Assembly (NCBI GenBank): GCA_035771175.1
Contig: CM069613.1
Coordinates: 5,390,001-5,454,000, forward strand
Reading direction: 5' to 3'
Length of the DNA: 64,000 nucleotides
Source of the DNA: Paratinospora sagittata
Lineage: Eukaryota > Streptophyta > Magnoliopsida > Ranunculales > Menispermaceae
Shown piece by piece: positions 38,401-50,400 of the stretch. The translations under genes and the position numbers were made by a program. The notes below the pieces were generated by a model. It had not been told where the DNA came from, ran no database searches, and saw nothing but the letters and a program-made list of their open reading frames with translations. Numbering within the stretch: position 1 is the first letter of the stretch; each line of letters opens with the position of its first letter.

Positions 38401-41400
38401 TTTTGTTTCTTCTCCAAATAAAAAAGTACAGAGAAGTTACAAATTACAAAAAAATATACTATACTTTTATCAATAAATAATAAAGAAATATTAAGAAAGT
38501 GAACTATAATTTTTTTTTATAAGAAATGAAATGAACTCAAACATCTAGTCTTGAAGTATCAATTATTTTCATTTTCATAAACATTATTAAAAATAATAAT
38601 AACCTAATAAAGTACATATTTAAGTCAACCTTTCAAAATTAATAAGTTTAAAACTATTAAAATATAATGAACAACTAGAAACCTAGCAATTAGATTGCGA
38701 ATATATTAGGTCTTTCCTGCTCATTCCCATTTTCTAGTAACTTTCTTGCTAAGTCAATGCATATAGTAATTAAAATTATTTGTCAAAAGTCTCAACTCTC
38801 AAAGTGTTGGGCTAACATTTTGTATGATAGTTACATTCACTTACAAATACACTACAATCAAGAGGCCTTCAAAGAGGGAAAAAAAAATTTAACCTTTTGC
38901 AAGATTGAATTTCAAAGAAAATTTAATGATTGGCTCTTTAACCTTTGAGAATATGGTAATAGAGAAATTTTAGGAAAAAAAAAAAGAAGTAAAATAAAAG
39001 TATAAAAAAGGGAAACAAGGAAATATGTGAGGTGTACACGGTAATGTGCATCAAGGCCCAAACGCTGAAGCATAAGCCTCATGTTCATGAGGTGCTAACC
39101 TCATAGAATTACCTTGAGGCTCAAGCCTCAAAACTAAAAAGAGGCACGTCACATTTAGCCATAGGATTCAAGAATTTTATAAAACCATGATAGTGAAACA
39201 ACTACACAACAAGATGTGTTCAATTGATGCATAGTGAGAAGCTTGCTTTGAACACCTTTCCCAGATCTACATCATCAATTAGTGTTCCACTAATTTGCAA
39301 TATATTAATGCCATGGATATGTCTTTGACCGAAGAGTTTTCATTCATCAATTCCCGTGCTGAAAGTCAATCTTCTCAATTGATGAATTTTTTCGCTTGCA
39401 CAACTAAACCAACAATGGATACCATTCATATCAGTCTCAACCACAAAGCATCAATACTTAACAATCACAATGCTCTTTCATCGCAATCACAAGATCATGG
39501 TTGTTAGGAATGAATCTAACCTTAAGGTGCTTAACTTTAATCCACTATGTGCATATTTCAAAAAAAAAAAATTGAGAAGAATGCTTATTTCAATTTTGTT
39601 TGAGACCAACCACCAAATCATCCTTACTATCCCAACAATACATGTTTCTTTGACCATCCTCATACCCAAGCAACTCTCTTCATTTGGTTTGCAACTAAAA
39701 ATTACTCAACTCAATAAAGCCTTTTCCCATCTATATAGGTTCAGCTCCCTAAATTTGCTTCCTCCACTCCATTCTAAGTCAATAGTTGTATTATAGATAG
39801 TTAAATATTTCTTAATTATTCATGTTCATTTTATTTGAGGTCTTCATAAGTCTCTGTCACTATCGTTAATTGTCAATAGATCATTTCCTAACTGGTACAT
39901 ATAATGGTCTTCATTGTATGTGCTCATTTTAATTAGTTCTCTATCATTTTATCTCCAATTAGGGCTACTTCTGTAATTTATTATGTTTATTTTTAACTTC
40001 ATTTTTCAATGTTTTACCACATATCCCTCTTGCCATTTTCATTTTATTTACACTTGGTTTGTTAATGAATTATTTCTTTACTACCCAATATGTTTCATAG
40101 AGCACGACTAGCCTCATAATACTCTTGATGTCTCGTATTCTTTTAAACTTCAATGGTACAACGGTACGTATCAATCATATAATACTTGAGAAGCATTACT
40201 CCACTTAACCTACCTTGCCTAAATTCTAGAGTTCACATCATCTAATAGAACCCAAATACCTATTAGTGTTCACGCCTTAGTGTCTCTTGACTTTCAATCT
40301 TCACCTTCTCCTTCTCTCCATCTATATTTCTATTTCCACTAAAATTGAATTTAAACTGTTAAGTCTTAGTCCTACTAATCTTAAAACCCTCTTTATTCTA
40401 AAGTTTATCTCCAAACACCTAATTTAGCCTTTACCCTGATTTAATTTCATCAATTAGAACACTATGTGATCAATAAGCAACATACATCACAAAATATCTT
40501 CTTGAATTTATTTAGTAAATTTATCCATATCTAGTGCAAATAGGTAAGGGCTTAAAAGTTAATTCTAGCAAATCCCTGGTTTACACCTACTGTAATTGGG
40601 AACTCACTAGCTCCTTATACTACTTTTTTTTAACTATGGTTATTGCTCCATCATACATATCCTTTATCAAGTCAACGAACCTATTTGTAACTCAACTTTT
40701 TCCCAAAAAACCCATAGTATATGTCTAGGTATTCTATCATAGGCTTTTCCTACATCAATAAAAGCCATGTGAGTCTTTCTTCTTTTCCCTATACCTCTCC
40801 ATCAATATCCTTAATAAGTAATTAGCTTTCATGGCCGATCTCCAAGCATAAATCAAAGTTGATTTCTTAACACACCCAAGTTTCATCTCTTACTTGATTC
40901 CCTATTATTCTTTCCCACTATTTCATCATACTACTCATCGATTTAATACCTCTATAATATGAACAATTTTAAATTTCTCCTTTATGCTTATATATAAGTA
41001 TGAAAATGCTTAAACAGAATGTTACTACCAACCAAAAGAAAAATAGAAAAGAGAAGGCTATTACGGAGCTTTCCAGCCATGTGTCATATGGACCACACAC
41101 CTTATTGGATCACCAATGCATGTCATCCTTATTATCTATGGCTCATACCATTTACCAGGATCAGTAACATGAATTCTCAAATTCAGAACGATCTTAGACC
41201 ATGTCTCATTAAGAAACATGTCTTAGGCCAAGTTATCACTAAGACATGCATGTTCTTTTCTCCACCATCTGTAACAGAATTCAGGTCACCTCTTTCTCGT
41301 TTAAATCTTAACACCTACATCCATGCATATCTTTCAAGCAACAGACACCCCTTGAAGTCTATCTTTGGCCATGTTCCAAAGAGTGTATTTGATATATTCT

Positions 41401-44400
41401 AAGAAAGTTATATAAAGAGCTCTCCAGCCATGTCTCATTGTTGGCTGTCACCTTGTTGGATTATTAATGCATGTTATCCTCATCTTCTATAGCTCATACC
41501 AATCGCTAGGATCAGTAACATGAATTCTCAAATCAGAAGGCCATGTTTTTACACAACATTTTGCATGTCTTCCCACTGCCATCCATGAACAGCATTCAGC
41601 TCACCTCTTTCTTTTTACATCCTAAGACCTACACCAATGTATCCTTCAAGCAAGAGTCTCCCTTTCAAATCTATCGTTAGCCATTTTCGAATGAGTGTAT
41701 TTAATAAGTTCTAATGATATCTCCATCCATTTCAATTTAGACTACTTTTTCCTCTTTTAGAACTGTTGTTCTGTATCACTAACTTCACAGTGTTGATCAG
41801 CCATCTATAAAAATGTCCAAACCATCCTGAACAACTTTCCGTCAAGTCATCTTCTATTAGAGTTATTCCTAAAGCTCTCATAAAGTTAATACTCATGAAC
41901 TCTTAGTCTTACCACTTGTCCATCTGAACATATGGCAAAAATGACCTTTTTTTGAGGGAAAATGACCTTTTCTTTTCTTTTCGACAGATCGACTACAGGG
42001 ATTTCATAGATTTTATTAAAGAAGGGTACAGCATTATAAGTTTGAATCAATGTAGATGACAATAATTACACAACCATAAAACTCTGAAATCGTCCATTTA
42101 TTTGAAAAATTCTACCACAGCAAAAATAGTCATTAGATGTGGATGACAACAATACTACCATTCTGAAATGCTCCATTGATAATTTTATTAGTAATCTTAG
42201 GTGATACTTACTTCAAAAGGGATACAATATCTTGTACAAGATATTTCTGCAAGTACATCATGATATATGACCATGATGTGAAAATCTGCAAATTGGGAAA
42301 TCCAAAAAACAAAAAAAAAAAACAAAAATCAGCATCAACAATCAGCAGAATAGAATCAATAGACAATGTGTACAATAAGAAGCAGTTACACAAATGGATG
42401 AATTCAATACCTGCCCAATGATTTCAGGTTCCCTTTCAGCACCATGTTGAAGGAGAACCACTATTGCATCAGTAATCCTCTGAAGAAAGCTGCATAAGAA
42501 TTATGATCTCAGGAACTAAGTCTAAACAAAAAAGGGGAACCAAGATGACAACAAGAACAGCAACACCAACACCAAAACAGGAGAAAATAAAATTTAAAAA
42601 TTTAAAAATAAAAATAAAAAACTGAACTGAAGCAGTAATAATTATACATCCGTAAACTCCAAATACCCAAAAGTAGAAACAAACACTAAAAACCCTCCTT
42701 CCTCACTCCTCGAGGAAAAGGGAAAACTTATGTGTACAGAACACACAGTATACACTTATCTAAATCAGTATTAGAGTTAATAAAAGTTAATATTGTCAAG
42801 GCGTAGCATAGACAATGACTAGCCCATCACATAAGCAATTTGCAACCACATCGCCTAGGTGATACTTGAGGCAAACATGGAAGTCCAGGACTCCGTAATT
42901 TTTTCAAAGTTTAAGAGGTCAATGTAATATATGAAGCCTAAGTAAAGGTCCACTGGTGAATAGAGATAACAAAGAATAGGGCTTCGCCAAGATTCACGGG
43001 CCTGAAGTCAATAATGATGGCCTTCCATTGGGGAATCTGAAAAGGCCCGATTGTGAAGGCAAAGCGAGCTGATGGACCGGAAACCTTTGAATAACAAGGA
43101 CACTAGACCAGAACCTACATTAGGCAAATGAGTAAGTCAATCAAAAGGAGAAACGAAGAGAAGACAACAATTCTAACAAAGCCTAGTTGGTGTGCCAATT
43201 ACCAAAGACGGAGATCTTTGGAGCAGAGAACCCAATCAATTAGAAACCGTGCCAAACTAGACCGCTGGAAGTTGGATGGTTGGTTGTCAACTGAGTCTAA
43301 TTATCCAAGCGATAAGAGATTGGGGGACAAGATGGTACCTAAGGCGTTTGTTGATGACGACAGCAAAGGAGAACAACTCTTATAAGGACGAAGTTCAGAA
43401 GAACACTAACAAAAGGGGGTCTTAGCTAGGCTGATGAAGTCAAAGCACATGATGAGTGATGTAGGGCGTTGAATCTGAAAAATGATTTTGCAGATCTCTA
43501 ATATGTTGATTCTAAGGAATACCGGAGAAAGAAACAATCGAGATCTCTCTAAGCCGTTAATTCTAAGAAATATCGGAGGAAGAGACAATCAAGGAATTAA
43601 ACCTCAAAAAAATTCTAATTCTTCTTTTGGAAAAACTAAACTAAATTGTTTTGCCCTAGGGCTTACAATGATTTATATACTCCTGACACACTAATTTCCT
43701 AAATTAATAAAAATACTAGTTTCCTAATTCAACAAAAATACCAGTTTTCTAATTCAACAAAAATACTAATTTTCTAATTCAACAAAAATACAAAAACTAA
43801 AAATAGTAAATTTATTAAAATTAGTAAAGTTTTCTAAAATATGAAAACACTAATTTGAGATCCCCACAAACTCCAACTCTTATCACATTGCATCAATGAG
43901 GAGAGAAGGAAAGCTTCAAATGATCCCAACATGGTAAGGTCTTTAATTTTGACTAATAGTTGTGTGCATGGTTTTTCTCCCCCCCCCCCCCCCCAACAAA
44001 TCATCAATCCCTCTTCCTCTAACCCCATTCATGACCCACATACTAGCATTCCGGCTGCACCCCAATCCTGGGCAATGGAGAAGGGCATTAGCACAAGGCT
44101 ACAAATTAATGAAGAGGATGAATTGAGAGACAACATCCCTAATCAAAAATATTCTTCATGTAATGTGAACTGAAAATTGCCCGCCTCCTTAAAAAGATGG
44201 ATCTCAAGCTTGTTAAATTGGATGAATGCCCTCCTAGATCAAGCGCAGTTGATGGTGGTTCATTGAAATTGCTTCTGTTGTTTAGCTCCTATGTACTGTC
44301 TTGGGTGTATTGTGGTTATTGATGAAGCTCCAGTCTTGGAATATCAGAGGTAGTTGATCTACTACCAAGAAAAGAGCCATCAGAACTGTTATTGGTTCCA

Positions 44401-47400
44401 TCAAACCAAAAATTGTGGTTCACCAGAAAGTGAAGAGACATGCAGTTAACGGAATCTTAATCAACAAGCTTTGGCAGTCTAGATTTTCGAATTGGCTTGT
44501 TCTCCCTTCTCAAGGTGGTGTTGGCAGAATCCTTGTGGTTTGGGCCGCTAGAAAAGTCTTTGTGCTTAATCACTTAACTGGGAGTTTTCAGACTCAATTT
44601 AGGTGAAGGAGGATGGTAAGCCTGAATGGTGGTTTATAGGCGCATATGGACCGTGTGATAACAATGGAAGGCAAAAATTTTGGAATGAATTATCAATTTG
44701 GAGCCTCTGTAATTCGTGTTGGTGCGTGGGAGGGGATTTCAAAGTACCCAAGAGAAAACTAATTGCTCTTCAATCACTGGTGGTATGAGAGACTTTGACA
44801 CCCTTGTCCATGAGCTTCAATTATGTGACCCCCTTTGTTGAATCATAATTTCACGTGGACAAATGGACTGGCACAGCCAACTTGTTGCAGGTTAGACCAC
44901 TTCCTGCTTGGAACAAGGTGGAATGCCATTTACCCTGTCTCAAGGTAAGAGATTGATGTTAGACTAGTTTCCAATCATTGGCTTGTCATTCTTAACATTG
45001 TAATTGGAAATTGGGGTCCTTCTTCCTTCAGATTTGAACACAAGTGGCTCTTACATCCCAAATTCAATAGGCTAATTGACTAGTGGTGGGGACAGCACAC
45101 CTCTTATGGTTCTCGAAAGTTGATGAAATCCCAAATTCAATAGGCCCTCGGAAGTTGATGAAATCCGTGAGGTTGTTTTCAACTGTGATGTGGAAAAAGC
45201 CCTGAGACCATATGGTTTTACTCTACTCTTCTTTCAGAAGAATCGAGATGTGAGTAAAAATGACCTAATCGAAGCCATGGAAGAATTCTACAACGAAGAA
45301 GTTGAAAATAATTGTACCAATGAGACTTGTATTTGTCTCGTCCCCAAATGGGTCAATTCCAAGAAAGTGGCAGATTTTTGCCAATCAATCTTAGAACCAC
45401 CAGCTTAGACAAGATCACTGGCAAAACACTCTCCCTCCTCAAGAGTCAAACAGGTGATTCACCACACAGTTGTGGAAACACAAATAGCCTTTGTTCATGG
45501 TAGACAAATAACGAACGTTATTCTTATTGCCAATGAAGGGGTGGAAGACTCAATTTAATCATAAACAAGGTTTCATCTTTAAGATTGATTTTGCAAAAGC
45601 TTACGACTCAACCAAATGGGACTTTCTTGATTAGATCAGGACAAGAAGAGCTTTGGTCACTATTGGAGAAATTGGATTAGAGGATGCTTGGTGTCTATCT
45701 CCTTTTCTGCCTTCAGAAATGGAAGACCTAGGGGAAAGTTTTGTGGCTCTAGGGGTCTAAGATAGGGGGATCCACTTTTTCCTTTCCTTTACACTTTGGT
45801 TGCAGATGGTCTAGATGGGCTTACTTAGAATGCCTTGGAGAAGGATTTGGTGAAGAGTTTTAGTGTGGGCAAAGAGGAGGTGCAAGTTTCTCATTTACAG
45901 TTGGATGATGATTGCACTCTCTTCATCTACAACGATGGTTATAATTTGGACAACATTCTCATGGTCATAAAATGATTATGTTTATTGTTAGGACTTACAT
46001 TGATCTTTCCAAGAGTCAACTGTTAGGAATTAATGTGAATGATGAGGTGTTGGAGAGTTCGACTCGGGCTTGTGGATGTTACATTGGTCAATGGCCATTT
46101 AATTATCTTCGAATTCCTCTAAATGGCAATCCCCTCAAAACTTCTTTTTGGGAACTAGTTATATGCAATTACTGAACATATTGAAGGTTAGAAAAGGGGT
46201 ATCAAAAAGATGAAGGGTAGCTCTCCAGAGATCAGTCTCTAAGGCAATTACATACTTCCTTTCAGTCTTCAAAATACCTAGGAAAGTGGGCAATCGAATT
46301 AAAAAACTGATGAGGAATTTTTTGTGGAAAGGAGAAGACAAGTTGAAAGGATCTCATTTAATCAAGTGGGACATAGTGAAAAGGAGACTTGATCAAGGGG
46401 GTTTGGCAATAGTTGATTTGGTTACCACAAACAAAGCACTTGCAGGTAAAATGGCTGTGGAGATTTGTTGAGGAGAGGAACTCTCTATGGACCCGACGGC
46501 CTATGTCATCAAAAGTAGACATGGTTTAATGGGTAATGCCAAGGATGCTAGTATATTACCAAATTCCACCTTCCATTGCCCTTGGAAATTTATCCACACT
46601 ATTTATCCTTCATTCTCAAATTTTATTAGACTTAAGCTTGGTGATGGAAATTCCATTAGTTTTTTGGAGGACACCTAGTGTGGTACCAAATGTTTTGCAA
46701 ACATGTTTCCACTTTCTCTCATTAATTCAATTTCTTAAATACTTATTGCCAATTTTAATTTACATTATGTACAATTATTATTATAGCCAAGGACCAAAGT
46801 GTTGTGTTTGTAGCCTTGTGCTTGAGAATAGAAGATAGATATAGCCAATGGGTTCACAACAGAGTCTAGGATTGGAAGACTTGAAAGCTGAAGTGGCTAA
46901 TTGTAATTCTTTTTGTATAGAACAATAATAATGCTCTACAATTGAGTCCATAGATTGTTTGAGTTTTAATTTGATATTTCTATCTTTCTTTGTAATGGTA
47001 CTAATGGTGTTATACCTTCACAAGTAGTTTTTTTCTTTTTTTTCCCTCAACATATTACAATGGGTGGAGGGGGGCAAGTTCCAAATATAATGGACATAAT
47101 TTTATGGGTATTTCCTTGATTGAGGCATTTCTTTGTTCCCAATAAAGAGTCTTGTGCTTGGTGCCCTGAATCTGAATGTGTCACCTAAGAACAAAGGAAA
47201 AAATACCCACATAGACTTTTAAATGTCTCCACAAGGCTAAGATTCTATTCTACTTGTTGCTGCTAGGATGAGCCAAGCACATCAATCTAACTTGACCCTT
47301 TATAATGCATCTATTTTTCCTTTGCTTTCCATAACATGAACAAGAGGGAGGACGATCTCAGTTGGAACCTCCACCTTAATAGGAACCCGTCACATAGAGC

Positions 47401-50400
47401 ACTTGATGAGGTCACTTCTATTATTCAGTGTCTGGAACATTGTAGGTTGTATAATGATAGGGGCAGAATTTTGTGGATTGCGGACAATTCTGGAGTCTTT
47501 ACTCCCAAATCATTATTTCAGTCCTTACTATCTTCCAACAATAACTCTCTCTTTGGTTCTTCAATATTCATTTAGAAATCTCATGTACCCTCTAAAATCA
47601 AAATTATGGGCTAGTTGGCTACTCATTAGAAGTTTAATTATGTTGATGTTCTTCAAAGGAAAATGCCAAACTCTTGTATTTCCCCGAGCTAGTATGCTCT
47701 TTGCAGATAGGAAACAAAGTCTATTGATCATATCATTGTGCATTGTGACTTCACCAAATGTGTTTGGGACAGATGGACTGACTATTTTACTGAGATGGCG
47801 TTCCCTATCAAGGTTGCCCCTTTGCTTTCCTCAACCGTGAACTTTTGCTGCCCAAGCTTAAGAACTATTGGAGGTATCGGTGTTTATCCTACCGACCAAC
47901 CTGAGTAACCCGAACAACCCGACCCGAAGCATGTGAGTTGGGTTGGGTTTGTAAATCAAATTGGATTGGGTTGAGTTAAAAATTAGCAACCCAATCAAGT
48001 TCGGGTTGGATCAAAAGTTTTACAAAACAAAAGCCAATCAACCCGACCCAACCTGAACTCATTAAGAATATTATGTGTTGCTTTAATTAGCATTTTTATT
48101 AGAGTCACTTATTATTATTAAATCACATAAAATCTCATAAATAAAATAACATGAAAGAAAACATTATATAAAATTATAGTCATATTCATATTTGAATTAG
48201 AAATTTTATGGTTATATTCATATTTGACTTAAAAATTAGCTTATGAAATGAAAATTTAAAATCACTACATTGAAGTAGACCAACACGAGTAACCCGACCC
48301 AAAACCAACCCGAAGTTATTGGGTCGGGTCGGGTTGGGTTGGGTTTGGGATCTTATTACGTTGGGTTGGTTTAGTATATTTTCAACCCGAACTTGATTGG
48401 GTTGGGTTAGTATTTGACTAAAACCCAAACCAACCCAACCTATAAACACCCCTAAGTGGAGTTTTTTTTGTTCTTTTTTGTAATCTAGTTTGTCCGGAAA
48501 TAAAGGAATGCCAAAACTTTCTATGACAAGTTAATGATGTAAGGGGTGTTTGGGATTTTTCCCACTTTTTGGCATCTCTTTGGATAAATACTTGTAAGTT
48601 GTCTCTAGAGTATGGGTTGGGGGACTGGTTACACAGTTGGGATTCTATTTTGTGTAAACTTTAAGGAAGACCCAGGAACTTCTCGTCCCCAAGTTGTTGT
48701 TTTTTGTACCACTTTTCTTTAGTAATACATTTTTTACTGTTTCTTGTCAAAAAAAAATCACATTTTACTACTTTTTACCCTTTTCATTTTTAAACAAAAA
48801 AAAGGCATCCTCATTATTCTACTCAATCTTCTATCAAGAAAATAAAATATTAGTCATACTAACTTTTGAAATTTATTTTAAAATAAAATAAAAATTTTAA
48901 TATCATATAGTAAAAATCACATGCAATGCACGAGCATGCACACTAGTTATATGTAAGGTTCATGTATATAAAATCAATTAATTATTTACTTAGGGAACTA
49001 TAAATAAGCACTATCTAGGAACTACTTTTATCTAAATGGACCAAATCACCTAAACATCAGCTTGACAACACCAACAAGCACAAAAATAATAAAAAAATGA
49101 GTCTGTGATATTTAGAGGAAGAAAATAAACTTACGGCAAGAAGTCCTCAAGGAGATCCCTACAAAGAGCTGCAATCAACCTATTGAACAAAACAAATAAT
49201 AAACATTACGACCATATCCACCATAGAATGTTATCTAAATCAGTAACAGTGAAATAAAAACATAATTTGACAAGATAATATCAACTTGTAAAAGCAACAA
49301 AAGTTTATTGATCCAGTTCATCAATATTTTCTCATACTCTAATTTAAAAATAAAAAAATATAAAAAATAAAAAATTTTCTTTTCAAGTTCAACAGATTTG
49401 GTGCCTATTACTAACGGCGAGTTTATGGAGGCATTTGGAAGGAAAAGAGCAGCAGACGTCGAAGAAAATATGTTGTTGCTCTTAAGTAAAAGGCTCTTAC
49501 TTAAGTTGGTCCAAATATTCATTATTCCACAGAGCTTTCCCTTAAGATTATATTCTTGAGGCATACAAACCCCCTAGACCTTCACTTGATGTAGCCAAAC
49601 CCAAAGAGAGAGGGAGGGAGAGAGTTCCTCTCTATTTCCCTACTACATACTCAAGTGAACAAAGTTTTTTCCCTTCTAAATATATATAAATACTTATAAT
49701 ATTAGTTCTATCACTGGGTGCTATATTTTGTGCCTTGCTCAAGTGTAACCATGACTTGCAAACCAAACCTCAGAAGGCCATAGCACCATAAGTGCTGCTC
49801 TCCTCTTGAGCCTAACAACATTTTTCAACACAAAAATGTGAGGTGATTTGAACCATTTGATTTCCTCCATCAAGCTATACTTATTCTCAGAGATGCATAT
49901 ATTAGTCCTAAACAATGTAAATAGCCCAATACTAGGCTAAAAGGCCTTGGAGACCATTTGAATGGCTAAAGATAACTTTTCTTCATGACAACAAGTACTA
50001 AAGACTAAGAACCAGATACTAAGTTTGTCAAGTCATGCTAAAGCATATGAATTGATGCACTTACTTTGGCAGAAATCACTAACAAATGTGATCGAAGACA
50101 ACCAAACCCCTTAAACTTTTAAAATTTTCAAAGAGTCCTACTACCTGCCTTAAGTATGGCCTAAGTGATTTAGTTACAAATTGCTTAGGCAATAGAGAAG
50201 TCGTTGCCGAGGCGACCCCTTAAAAACACTAGTGGGAACTAGAAATTAGAGGCCTCAAGAATGAACAGAGCCCACTATGCCATTTTCATTTAGTTGGATG
50301 CATGCTCAAGGGGCCTGTTGGAACCATATGCTGCCCTAGGAGTTACATAAGCATGCCAGAGGCCCCATGTCCGATGACCAAAAGGGGAAATCAAAAACGA

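Larger units (their letters stand above)
36400..42211 (-). other. UTP20 intron 6 (5.8 kb) filled with retroelement remnants
   Basis: Contains a LINE 3' end (37915-38430), an RTE fragment (39690-40990) and a tandem duplication (41056-41720). A foldback-like stretch at about 39105-39150 repeats GAGGCTCAAGCCTCA. No gene is seen in the remainder. Confidence 0.6.

Noticed and set aside
41019..41402. 127-codon plus-strand open frame
   Set aside because: Inside a UTP20 intron and part of a 350-bp tandem duplication whose second copy does not keep the frame; no recognisable domain.
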